The notes under the pieces were generated by a model. That model had not been told where the DNA came from, made no database searches, and saw only the letters and a program-made list of their open reading frames with translations. Below are positions 21,194-32,258 of a DNA stretch of 60,000 nucleotides, one piece after another (the stretch's first letter is position 1; every line of letters starts with the position of its first letter). This DNA comes from Strigamia acuminata (taxonomy: Eukaryota > Arthropoda > Chilopoda > Geophilomorpha > Linotaeniidae), in NCBI GenBank assembly GCA_949358305.1, contig OX442314.1, positions 43,596,581-43,656,580 of the forward strand, read 5' to 3'. Position numbers and translations under genes: made by a program.

Positions 21194-23751
21194 AGATGTG
21201 GTTTGATTAGTTTGATACAGCTGGAAGATATTGAAAATCACCGCTTCTGTCAAAGATGTGCTGAAAAAATAGATGTAATGGTCGTGATTATTTATTTATT
21301 TATTTATTTATTTTTTAATTTGTTAATTGACAATTCCAACTTATTTTAGGTAAATATTGAGCGGAACGAGTGCTGTAGGAAAAGGAAAGCAGTTGAAGAT
21401 AAAATGGAAGTATTTTTATCTGGGACATAATTAATAATGTAAAAATTTGTGAATATAGATCATTTGGAGGAAACGGTAAAACGGCAGAAAGTGGAAATTG
21501 ATTCCTACAAACGGCGGATAACTGAACAAGCGAACAGGATAGACGAGCTGGAACGCAACTATGGTACTGAAATTACTCGATTTACAATTGAAAATAAATT
21601 AATTTTTTTAAACCTTAGCTTCACGTGAGTCACCCAGAAGTACGGAAACCCTTAGCACAACTGCTGCACTCGTGGAAAGGAATGCTCTACAAAGGAGAGA
21701 GATAGGTATTTTGATGCCAAGAAGTAAAAGAAAGTAAATTGCTGGAACGTGTTAATCGATGTCTGGGTTTGGAGCAGTTGGTTAAGAATTTGGCTTCAAA
21801 CCAAGTTGATCACTTTTCACTTTGTTTTCGATGAAAGCAAGAATTTGTTCAGTCAAGATGGATCATCTGACGAATGAACACAAGGAGTTGGAAAAATCTT
21901 TGGGAAAAATGTCGCATTCTTATCTATTTCTCATCAATCACTTTAATTGCTATTTAAATTATTCTTCGATGCCAACGCATTAAAACAAAATAAATTCGAG
22001 GAAGGTTATGCTAAAAGCAAAGATAAAATTTATAAATTTTGTAGAGAATTGGATATATTTTGGGATTTAATTTGACCATTTGGATAATTGTTATAGAAAA
22101 ACAAACTCAAGTTGCTAAAATCCAGAAAATCCAGGAAATTATGAACAAATTAGCTGCTTTAATAGCAAGTTATTTAATTCAAATAATAGAATGTGTGTTT
22201 CAGTGATTAACAAAACATCTTTCATTTTTTGTTTTTAGATCAATTGGCTAAAACTGTGGGTAAGTGCGTCACGCCTGCTAGCACCTATTCAGCACATCCC
22301 ATTTCGGCGCCATTGTGTGCAGTCCCTATTCTGCGTCATCAGTGTTTTTTTTTGCGCCAACTTGTTTTGATATTAAATAAGATATACGTTATAGATTGGG
22401 TCTGCGCAATGTAATTCTATCACTTGGCGCAGAGTTGGGACCGCAGACTGGAACTGGGACGTGCAGAATAGAACACAGCCTGTGAGGGGGCCCTGTTTAT
22501 ACAATCAACAAATTTGCACTATGATTGTGCCGAAATGAAAAGTTTATTTGTCAGTGCCATTTTCAGGGAGGGTTTAGGGATTCAGGAGCTGATTGTCCTG
22601 ATGCGTTAGTAATTAATTGTTCATAGAACTTCTCTATTTCTGTGGGAAAAATGTTGCCTCGTTATCTATTTCTCATCACTTTAATTGTTTCGTGCCTAGA
22701 AAATTTCCACGATCGAGCGAACGAAATCCCAAACGCTTTCATGACAACCAGCACGCCGTTCTTGCGAGGCGCGACCGACGGCGAAGCGCACAAAAACGCC
22801 TCGTGCAAACGCTCCCTGCCGTCCAACTCGAACGAAACCATTCCTAGTGAACGATCTCCGCTAGCCAATCGGGACGAGCGAGCTCGACATCATCGACGAC
22901 GATTTTCCATCTCGGAAAACGACGCCGCGATGAACGTACGAGACGTGTCTCCCGCCTCCTGCTATCGGCTCGCGCAGTCCTACTTCGAGACCGTCGGACT
23001 TCACGATTTGAGCACTGACGCCGAACCTGAAGTCGAACTGAGCGTCATCTATCTCAGCACGTCCAACGAAGAACAAAACACCGACAACACGCCCATGAAA
23101 AGAGGAAAAACGAACGGGGAAACCGAAAAAAGCGAGAAAACCGAATTCCTCGGCGAAAAGGCGGCGGAATTGGAGGCGGCGACCGCGGCTAGTCAAGAAC
23201 GCGCTTGTCCGGAGAGGCGGAACAGCGTTACGCCCGATGCCCTGGAGTTGATCATGCTGCAATACGGACACGAACAGAGCTCGGCGAACAGTCTTTGGAA
23301 CCTGAAACACGCGGAGGAAGCCGCCTTCACACCGCAGGAGATGGAGGAATCTCAGGAAATTGTACAGCCGATGAGTCCGATGACCGACTCTGAGGTCGAA
23401 CTGAGCGTCATCTATCTCACGTGCCGTGGCCCGCCGCTGCCGGAAGAGATCGATTTGATCGATCAGTCGTCGAGAAGCGAGGATTCGTCGCCGCACATGG
23501 GCGCTTGCGAGTCGATGGTAATGGAGGACGTGCCGAAGTAGAGTCGGCGCGAGGAAATGGCGGCCAGCGATTTGATCCTGCGGCGCACGTTCCCGGAGTA
23601 TTATGCGGCCGGTAAAGAGTCGTCGTCGTTTGAAGGTAACCAAGGTACTCCCGAGTCTGGAAGTTTGGGCATTTTGTCGACGGATTCCTCTACTATTGAT
23701 CTCGTTTGGTCCAAGGATGAGGATGAAATCCCGCCGGAATCCGAAGTTTAA
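21194..23751 (+). pseudogene. Coiled-coil / twin-motif gene, second copy
   Basis: Duplicate of 8039-10596. The large exon starts at about 22627, the in-frame TAG is at 23539-23541 and the final TAA ends at 23751. No difference from copy 1 was noticed in the coding stretch. Confidence 0.45.
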
Positions 23752-24570
23752 ATATTTTTTTCCTGATTTAAATGTGATTTTTTTTTGGAAATTGTACTCG
23801 TTTATTTTACTAAATTGTACGTAGTGGACATTTATTTCTGTTTTTACTAATTTTGGGGTTTAGATTGAATTTGTACCCTAGTCATGTATTCTAAAATCAT
23901 AATTAATTGTATTTTTAAAAATACCGGTATCATATACCTGAATTAAACTTGATTGACATTTTGTTTCCTTCGATAGAATTTTTGCTTCTTATGGTTTTTG
24001 AGGTTTGTGTCCGAGTTATGAGCTTTTTCGAGTCGTTCCGTAACTTCCGTTCATTATTTCATTGTGTTGCCTGTTAAAAGATGTTTTTTATTAGCTGTCG
24101 ATAGTTTTACAATGTGACGACGCCATTTATTCGGACCATACATTAAAATCTGCGGCACTCCGCTAATCGCTTCGGTCATCAATATGGGGAGTCGTACTGC
24201 GGCCATCCGCTTCTATTCCAGAATAGAGTCACGAAAAAAAAGTAAGATTAGTCAATGCTGCTGTTTTCATATATTTTACAATTTCATTAATATTTACCAA
24301 AATAAAGAAATAAATGAAGTTAGGATCGCTTTGAATATTGTATCAAAATCGCTGGCGCCATCTCGGGCCATCCGGTAAAAGTTGTGTACTTTATTTTGAT
24401 TCACTATAGATGGCGCTCCCAATTTTCCAAAAATCTTTTGTCATTATTTAACCATAAACGTTTATTTATTGATATACATGCTTAATTTTAGTAATAAATG
24501 CGTCATAAGAAATTTTCACAATACCAATCTGTTTAAAAAAATCGGCAAATTGCTTAATCCAACCGTGGAA

Positions 24571-25456
24571 TTAATTGAAACCTTTGGTAGCCAGAATCGT
24601 AAAAAGTCCCTTCTCGTCCGAAAACTGCAACGTCGACTTGTACATGTGTTTCTTCAACTCGCGAACCATCAACTTGGCGTCGGCCATCGCACTCCTGATC
24701 TTCTCTTCATCGATCCAAGCCGCAGTTATCACTTCTTTGCCCAACTTGTACATGGTGCCTTCGATCGAGTTGGCCATAACCAAATGCCCGCCCGGAACCA
24801 CCAGATCCGCCAAATTCTTCATGGCTTTGAAAAAATCTTTATCTTCGGTGATGCAATCCAAACACAAACTCGACGTGACGATGTCGAATTGACGGTTTTC
24901 GTCCGGAAACGTCTGAAATTGCTCGCTCAATTCGCCCGTCACGTCGAAATAAAACGAACCCACGATGGAATTTCGCACTAGCTCCTCCAGATATTTAGTT
25001 TCCCTAAATAGATTTTGGAAACAAAAATAAAAATTAATATTTAATTAATTAGTTAATTTACTTTTTTCCTTCCAACTGAGCGACGTATTTGAATTCGGCG
25101 CCGAAATCGAGGCAATCCGGTTCGTTTTCCGCCATTTTTCGACGGCGTTTAAATTTCGCTGGAGAAAATCGCACAAATAAATCTTCTCGACGTTTTTGCT
25201 GGCTGAAAGTGCGGCACGAACTGTCGGGCCACATCCGACGTCTAATAGTGTTTCCCCGGTCACTTTTCCTGTATAAATTAAATGAAATTAATCGTTACGT
25301 GACGAAATTCTTTTGTTCTAGACCTTGGTGGAATAAGTTGTGGTAGAACTCTTCGATTAACCAATTTTCCACGCACGATTGATCGTTCACGTAGTCGGCC
25401 ACGTACACTTTGCTGTCGAATAGACGCTCGTACAGTTTCTTCAAGTCGCTCGACAT
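24571..25456 (-). pseudogene. NNMT/PNMT-family methyltransferase, second copy
   Basis: Duplicate of 11416-12301 with exons 25456-25324, 25268-25062 and 25003-24571. It carries the same four-A run and therefore the same frameshift in exon 2. Confidence 0.8.
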
Positions 25457-26006
25457 TCTCGTCCTTCGCTGCGGTCAATTTGCTGAATCTGCTCTCGGAG
25501 ATTTCTCAAGGTTTATTACTCAAATTCCGCGAGTGCCGAGCGCCCGGATGTACTTGTGCATAAAACTCAAATTAAATCATCAATTTTCATTACCGTTACT
25601 CAACCACTTACGAGTGTTGAAATCCTGAAGCAATTTGTAGTTTTAATAAAAATTAATTGTTTAATTAAATGTGCTATTTAGAGCGGATAACTGTTGAACG
25701 AGTGAAAATGTCCTTTCTCGTTGACGATGTCGACAAGCAGTGACGTCACACAATGGAAGACGTACTTACAGATACGGCCGTCACTCTTGTTGATATTGAT
25801 AAAACGAAACTTTAGAACAAGGATTGCAATCTTTAAAATATTTATTTTAATAGCACGGCATGCAATTAAAAGAATAAAAATAGTACACGATTGATAATTA
25901 TTTGTCTATTATATAACCAACCGTCATCTAACACTGCATTTTTATCACTTTGGTAATATAAAACACAATAGAATTATAATTATTAAAGAAATAAAAGCAA
26001 TACAAT

Positions 26007-26879
26007 CAGTGTTGGGCAAAATAGTATTTTGAAAATACTATTTGATTTTCAAAATATAAAATACTATTTTAATTCATATTTTCAAAAATACCACTTTCAC
26101 CAATCCCATTGGTCGAGCCAGTTTACTGGTGTAGTGATCCGGAAAAGTAGACCCAAACACCAGAATTGCATTACAATGTACAGACATTGCAATCGATTGC
26201 CTAGGCAACGGCCTAAAATTCAAACTTCCAGACGATGTAAGCAATAAACACAACAAACATGAGTTTGACATTTTTTAATGTGTGAAACTTCATTTTAATG
26301 ATGGAAATAACATTTTTTATTAAATAAAATCAAAATAACATAAACTAAATTAGTCATAACAATCACAACAATAAATAAAAAACAAAACTACTTTTCCTAG
26401 TAGTAGTATACAGTCTGGAGTTAGTAGTAAACTGGCTCGACCAATGGGAGTACACATTGTGAGGTGCCTTTTTGAGTGCAACTCGAGTATATGACTTTTG
26501 GGTACAAGTCTGCTTAAAGAATAATCACATTTTTTTTTTTTGAAAAAATGACTGAAATTGTTCATGTCACTGGTAATGTGGTTAAAACTGTGTGTGTTAA
26601 TTGTCCTGGTGGTAAAAAAAACCATTGTCAGGATCCTTCATAGCAACAACAATTTTTTTAACTCATTTAAAGGTATGACGTATGACTATATTGATATTGA
26701 CCACCCAGATAAACTGCAGATAAATAGTTTTAGAATTTCTACTTTTTTTATAAGTATTTTGAAGAAGTATTTTGTACAGAGTATTTTAAAATACTATTTT
26801 ATTTTGTATTTTAAAAATACTTTTACAAAGTATTTTATCTTGCAATTTTCAAAATACATATTACAAGGTATTTTATTTG
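26007..26879. mobile_element. hAT-like MITE, second copy
   Basis: Duplicate of 12852-13724. It again ends at TATTTG directly against the CACTG of the next ME. Confidence 0.55.
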
Positions 26880-28057
26880 CACTGAAAAAAAAGCATATTT
26901 CCAAACACTTCCAAGTTGAAAATTTATATGGAAAAGTTGAGTTTACTATGATGTGGAAATTTGTTGGAAATGTGTTGGAAATATTTATATATTTCCAAAC
27001 TTCTGAAAATGTGTAGTAAATCCTAGAGATGAAAAGTCATATTTTCAATTAGTTGTAAATCTTTTGTTTGAAATGTTATGTTTCCAATCAATTTTCTTTT
27101 AGATGGAAATGTGTTGTAAACTTCATTTCACAATGATTGTAAAAATAATGTAAAAGCAAGAAAATACTTGAAATTTAAATTTAACATTTAAATATCTGAA
27201 ATGTAACAAGAACAAGGTAAAATACGGTCAGGAACAATAAAATTGTATCAAATTTGAACTCAGAAGAGAAAATAATGTATAAAACGGTCCAATTTCGAAC
27301 TGACATGGACAATATGAAATCGGGCCAATCAGGGCGCAGGGACGGAAAAATACGTGTCGATGAAACGTAGCGTCGATGAAACAATCCGACTCCGATTATT
27401 TGTGGAGGAGTCGGATTGTTTCATCAACGTGAGATTGATTGTATTTTTAATACAATGAATCTCAAATAGATTAGTTAACAAAGAAGTTACTATATATAGG
27501 AAGTTATGCATAAAGTTATTACAGGTCATACTAGCCTAGTGGACAGAGTAGTGGTCTTTCGAACAAAGGGTACCGGGTTCAATTCTGGCAGAGGTCAAGG
27601 TAAGAAAAAAGAAAACTTTAAGATTGAAATAAATTTAAACAAAACTGTCAATAAAACATCTAAATAGTGATGAAATCAATGAAAACTAATTGTTGAATGG
27701 TATTTGAAGAAAAATCAAACAGCTTTACTAATAAAAAAAAAATTGAGTTAGTGTATTTAAATTTTTCAAAATGGAAGGTAGTAAATTTTTTATATTGGAA
27801 ATATATTGAAAATACATTGGTAATACATTGGAAATACATTGGAAATATATTATGAAATTTCATAATTACACAATTGAAAATGTTTGTAAAGTTATTGTAA
27901 AAAAAGTCACGGAAATGGTCTCTTTCCGGATTGTAAATATGTTTGGAAAAGACTTATTTTCAATTGTTTGTAAATCTAATTTACAAACTTGTAAAATCCA
28001 TCTACCTATATATTTACAATTCTTTACAAATGAGTAAATCTGATTTTTTTTCCAGTG
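26880..28057. mobile_element. CACTG element copy ME-C
   Basis: Left part like ME-B, right terminus TTTTTTTTCCAGTG against the gypsy GAA. It differs from ME-A and ME-B at 28030 (A for G) and in the T run before CCAGTG. Its right end is the true outer end of the composite. Its tRNA-like segment is at 27525-27596. Confidence 0.75.
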
Positions 28058-31000
28058 GAAGTACAATCCAACTTGTTTAGATTGTCATCAGCATCGTCTC
28101 CAATGTCAGATGAGTTATTTACTTCATTGTTTGAAATTTTTTCTTTTTCTAAAAACATTTCCTTTTCTAGATTTTCATCCAGAGAAACATTTTCAAGTCG
28201 CTTGTTTATTTCATCGACTTCGTTATTTTTGAGTTTCGATTTTTCACTCGATTCCGTGTTTTCGACAGGAATTTTGGATAATTCAACATCATCCAAGGTA
28301 TTAACAATATTTTTTGTTTTTTGACCTACTTCCTCCCCTTCCAGCCAAATTTCTTGGTTGAAAACGGGAAAGTACGGCGTTAATTCGGTGCCGTGAACGG
28401 CTGGATAATTTTTATTATCGCTCAGCCGTCGAAGTTGAAAGGCGCCTCCTTGTAACCTTTTGACAATTACATAAGGCCCATTCCTTTTCGGTGAAATGCC
28501 TGCTGCTATTCCTTTAGCGGCATTTGAGAGAATATGCGACTCTCGCCAGACTAAATCATTCTGTCTGAAATTATCGAATTTTTTGTCTGATTTTTCAGCT
28601 TCGACACGGCGTCTTAAATCTAAGACGTGAGACATCATATGCTGATACGTCTCTGCAATTATTGCTTCTAATTTCTGAACATATAAATGCGGATTTTTTG
28701 GATCAATGACCAAGATTCCTTCCGGAATTCTTGGATCCCAAGGAATTCTTAATTCTCGGAAAAAATTCAAGAAAGCTAGAGAATAATCTCTGCCTCTTGT
28801 TACAGTTGTTCTTAAACTGAATGCGAACTGGCGCAGATATTCATCCCATTGGTCGTGAATATCTAAATAAATCGAAACTAAATATTTAATATCTCGATTG
28901 ATTCTCTCCACAGGATTGCTTTGTGGCCGATAAATTGATGTCGGCGTTCGCGACATGTCGAATTTTTTGCAAAATTCTTTATAGACCTGTGATCGAAATT
29001 GAGGTCCATTATCACTTATAATTTGTCTTGGAAATCCAAAAGTTATTGATAAGTGATAAATTGTGTTGGCAACTTTCATTGCCGTTGGATTACACATTGG
29101 AAATAATTCAGGCCAATGTACATGTGTAGCGACATCTACGATGACGCAAATGTGGGTATTGTTTTTTCTGGTTCTGGGTTTTGGGCCAGACAAATCCACA
29201 CTGAGGCAGTCAAATGGTCCAAATGGTCCAATTTGAGCGCCTTCAATTTCGATCTTCGATCTCGGCTTGCATGCCTGACATCCTTGACCATGCTGAATAA
29301 AACGTGTAATATCACGTTTCATACCTTTCCAGGTATAAACTCTTCGAGTTCTGTACATTGTCCTCGCAATGCCTGGGTGGCCGGACAGTGGATGTCCGTG
29401 CATCAACCATATGATTTTATAAATCAATTTTCTTGGCACAACAACTTTAAGTGCCCTACCATCCTCTCCTAATTCATCGGTGGAGGTAGGATGATAATGG
29501 AGTAACATATCTTCTTCAATGAGATAAGTACTCGCGTGTCTTTCAAAATTTCTTCTTTGAAGACGAGTTACTATGTAACTTGGATATTGCTTGTTTAACA
29601 AGTAATTGCGAATATGTTGGCAAAATTTGTCTGCTTTTTGCGCCGCAATAATGTCATCTCTCGTTGGAGGATCACATTCTAACTGTTTCGCAATTTTAGC
29701 TGCAAATGCTTTGATTAAAACATTAGTTGTTGGCAGCTCGAATTTCTTAGCCATCATAGCTCTTAATTCGACGTCAGGGGTTCCTGACGGATCATGCATA
29801 TTAATACAAAAATTAATTAATGCTTGATCGTCTTCATTAACTATTATCGACTTGGGTAATTCGTTCAATTTTCCCATTTGCCAACTTCGGCAAGGAGATG
29901 GACAATATGATAATAAATCATCATTATCGCCATCGTCTTCTGGTTCGTCAGGTGCGCTGACAGGTGCACGTGACAATGCGTCTGCTATTACATTCAGCGG
30001 ACCTTTGACGTATTGTATTTCGAACGAATACGCCATCAGCTCCATTTGCCAACGAGCTAATCTGCCCGACGGGTCAGATAACGACATCAACCACTTAAGC
30101 GCTTGGTGATCTGTTTGTACAGTGAATGTAGTGTACTCTAAATATGGGCGAAATTTGCGCAATCCCCATATTACTGCGAGACATTCCAATTCTGTCACAG
30201 TATAATTCTTTTCAGCGGGTTGCAAGCTTCTGCTTGCATAGACGCATGGCATTTCGACTTCTTGGCCATCCACAATCTTCTTTTGTGTAAGGGCTGCACC
30301 CAACCCTTGTCTACTGGCGTCAGTATGAACAATGAATGGCATGTACAAGTCAGGCATCTTCATTGTTTCAGCATTCGTAAGTAAGTCTTTTATTGCGTCG
30401 AATGCTGCCTGATGATGCAGTTCCCAATCGAACTCCGCATCCTTCTTCAAGAGAGGCCTTAGTGGTTCTGCCACTGTGGCCAAATTCTTGATTAGGCGGT
30501 GAAAGAAATTCACCATGCCTAGAAATCTTTGTAATTCCTTAAGATTGGTAGGAGCCGGAAATTGCGTAATTGCAGCGACTTTTTTAGGGTCTACTGCAAG
30601 TCCTTCTACTCCTACTTTGTAGCCTAGAAAAATTAATTCCTTTCTACAGAGATGCGTCTTGCCAGGATGCGCATGTAAATTAGCTTCTGCCAATTTTTTA
30701 AACACTATATCTAAATGTTTAATGTGTTCTTCGAACGATTTGGATACAACAATTATGTCATCCAAATATGCCCATGCAAATTTTCTGTAAACGTCACCCA
30801 AAACTTTTTCCATCAGTTCTTGGAAAGTAGTTGGCGGGTTTACTAATCCGAAAGGCATTACTAAAAACATTAGTCTTCCCATTGGGCTCCAGAAGGCAGT
30901 TTTTTCTCTGTCTTCAGGTCGCAATTCTATCTGCCAATATCCCTTGGTCAGATCTATAGTACTGACCCATTCGAATTCTACGATTTCTCGCAGAATTTCC

Positions 31001-32238
31001 TCAATTGTTGGCATTTGAGGTGGATTGTACTTAGTATGTGTATTGATGGGGCGAAAATCAATACACAGACGCGGGTCATTTCCAGGTCGCATGACTAGGA
31101 CTGGCCGCATTCCGTAATCGCCTTCAGCTTTGACGACTACGCCTTTGTCAATCATGTCTTGACAAAGTTGTCTAATTATTTCCCTTTTTTGAGGGTTTAT
31201 GCTCTTAAAGGGGACACGGATGGGTTTCTCCGTGTCAAGCTCAATTTTGTGCTTAACCAGGTGTGTTTTACCTGGATCTTTAGAAATAATCCTTTTATGT
31301 TTGGATAACATTTTTTCTAATAATTTGGATTGCTCCAAATTTAAGTTAGCTTCTTCGACTAACTTTTGGATGAAATTCTCTTCATCAATTTTGCCTTGAG
31401 TTACACTTGCAGCGTAAGCTTTTGCAAAGGTCACAAATGAGGAATCGGGTTCCTCTATTTTCTCCAAATAACGTTCCAGCAACGCTTGTGGAATGTAGGG
31501 TAAATCTGCATCCACAGGTTGCGTAAAATTCCAAGACATCGTCTGTGGATTAGGTTGGATTTTTAATTTATTCATAAAATCGCAACCCAATAGTACCATT
31601 GGATACTTATTTGGTATTACGATGAACGGATGACGTAACGTGCCATGTGTCCATCGAAATGAAAGATGGATGGTTCCATCTGGAGTGACTTCTTCACTTG
31701 CCGTCGTAACTCTGACACCAGGTCCGATAGGTCGTAGATATTTTTCTAGACCTAATTGATTAATAACTGAAGTGGCTAGGAAGCTTTTATTTGCTCCTGA
31801 GTCCAACATTCCGGTTATTACACCTTTTAACGTTTCTAACTTTAACGTCGGAAGGTCTTGGCTGTTTGGTATTCCAGCCAGTTTGCACTCAAACTTGCGC
31901 AATTTATGATGAGTTGTAATTGGAGGCTCCAAAGGCAATTCATCTAATAACTCATTGGTATCAAGAGTTGTAGCTGCAAATAACTTAATGCATTGTTCGA
32001 TTCCAGTCGTTTCTGGAACCGAGCTTGGTCTATCGTCTTTAACTTCGACTTTATCTTGAATGTTGGAAGTGTCTTCTTCAGTCGGAGTTTCGCCGACAAT
32101 CTCCTTCTTTAACTCAAGAGATTCTTTTTCTTTTAGTTCTGTTTGACGAATTAATTCATCAATAACTTCTCCAACATCTTCCATTATCTTCAGATTTTCA
32201 TTCTCTGATTCCGATTTCGGAGGTGACGCAGCGTCCAC
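28024..32238 (-). CDS. pol: Gypsy-A Pol (PR-RT-RNase H-integrase), C-terminus disrupted
   Basis: An open frame of about 1404 codons overlaps gag in the -1 frame. It has an aspartic protease with LDSGAN (about residue 146), a reverse transcriptase with YLDD (491-494), an RNase H with HTDAS (about 638-642), an integrase zinc finger with HGHPLSGHPG and CQACK (947-991), and the D,D,E core in LSVDLSGP, IISDNGPQF and NPVER. Translation begins by frameshift rather than at the GTG at 32238. The last 10 or so codons read into ME-C, replacing the YNLRSR-type tail seen in gypsy-B. Oddities: NPPTTF where NAPTTF is usual, and a 2-residue VH duplication after VATH compared with gypsy-B. Confidence 0.9.
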   Translation of the reverse strand: MDAASPPKSESENENLKIMEDVGEVIDELIRQTELKEKESLELKKEIVGETPTEEDTSNIQDKVEVKDDRPSSVPETTGIEQCIKLFAATTLDTNELLDELPLEPPITTHHKLRKFECKLAGIPNSQDLPTLKLETLKGVITGMLDSGANKSFLATSVINQLGLEKYLRPIGPGVRVTTASEEVTPDGTIHLSFRWTHGTLRHPFIVIPNKYPMVLLGCDFMNKLKIQPNPQTMSWNFTQPVDADLPYIPQALLERYLEKIEEPDSSFVTFAKAYAASVTQGKIDEENFIQKLVEEANLNLEQSKLLEKMLSKHKRIISKDPGKTHLVKHKIELDTEKPIRVPFKSINPQKREIIRQLCQDMIDKGVVVKAEGDYGMRPVLVMRPGNDPRLCIDFRPINTHTKYNPPQMPTIEEILREIVEFEWVSTIDLTKGYWQIELRPEDREKTAFWSPMGRLMFLVMPFGLVNPPTTFQELMEKVLGDVYRKFAWAYLDDIIVVSKSFEEHIKHLDIVFKKLAEANLHAHPGKTHLCRKELIFLGYKVGVEGLAVDPKKVAAITQFPAPTNLKELQRFLGMVNFFHRLIKNLATVAEPLRPLLKKDAEFDWELHHQAAFDAIKDLLTNAETMKMPDLYMPFIVHTDASRQGLGAALTQKKIVDGQEVEMPCVYASRSLQPAEKNYTVTELECLAVIWGLRKFRPYLEYTTFTVQTDHQALKWLMSLSDPSGRLARWQMELMAYSFEIQYVKGPLNVIADALSRAPVSAPDEPEDDGDNDDLLSYCPSPCRSWQMGKLNELPKSIIVNEDDQALINFCINMHDPSGTPDVELRAMMAKKFELPTTNVLIKAFAAKIAKQLECDPPTRDDIIAAQKADKFCQHIRNYLLNKQYPSYIVTRLQRRNFERHASTYLIEEDMLLHYHPTSTDELGEDGRALKVVVPRKLIYKIIWLMHGHPLSGHPGIARTMYRTRRVYTWKGMKRDITRFIQHGQGCQACKPRSKIEIEGAQIGPFGPFDCLSVDLSGPKPRTRKNNTHICVIVDVATHVHWPELFPMCNPTAMKVANTIYHLSITFGFPRQIISDNGPQFRSQVYKEFCKKFDMSRTPTSIYRPQSNPVERINRDIKYLVSIYLDIHDQWDEYLRQFAFSLRTTVTRGRDYSLAFLNFFRELRIPWDPRIPEGILVIDPKNPHLYVQKLEAIIAETYQHMMSHVLDLRRRVEAEKSDKKFDNFRQNDLVWRESHILSNAAKGIAAGISPKRNGPYVIVKRLQGGAFQLRRLSDNKNYPAVHGTELTPYFPVFNQEIWLEGEEVGQKTKNIVNTLDDVELSKIPVENTESSEKSKLKNNEVDEINKRLENVSLDENLEKEMFLEKEKISNNEVNNSSDIGDDADDNLNKLDCTSTGKKIRFTHL

Positions 32239-32258
32239 TAGACCTGATGGATCTGCGT

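Larger units (their letters stand above)
14903..26879. repeat. 12-kb tandem block, copy 2
   Basis: Second copy of 1739-13724 (11977 bp), with the same order of elements and genes. Gene defects (amber codon, methyltransferase frameshift) are identical in both, so they predate the duplication or share a common assembly origin. Confidence 0.9.
566..28057. mobile_element. 27.5-kb composite CACTG macrotransposon in gypsy-A
   Basis: The insertion begins CACTGGAAAAAAAAGC and ends TTTTTTTTCCAGTG, a 14-bp perfect terminal inverted repeat. It is flanked by GAA (563-565 and 28058-28060); uninterrupted gypsy-B has a single GAA at this site. CACTG ends with a 3-bp duplication fit the CACTA/EnSpm (CMC) class. 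Inside are three 1.17-kb elements (566-1738, 13725-14902, 26880-28057) separated by two 12-kb blocks. No transposase reading frame is visible, so movement would need enzyme supplied in trans. A tandem-array assembly error is an alternative for the copy number, but not for the outer junctions. Confidence 0.8.

Noticed and set aside
566-28057. Pure assembly artefact
   Set aside because: Tandem over-expansion remains possible for one 13-kb unit, but the outer GAA duplication and paired CACTG ends define a real insertion independent of copy number.
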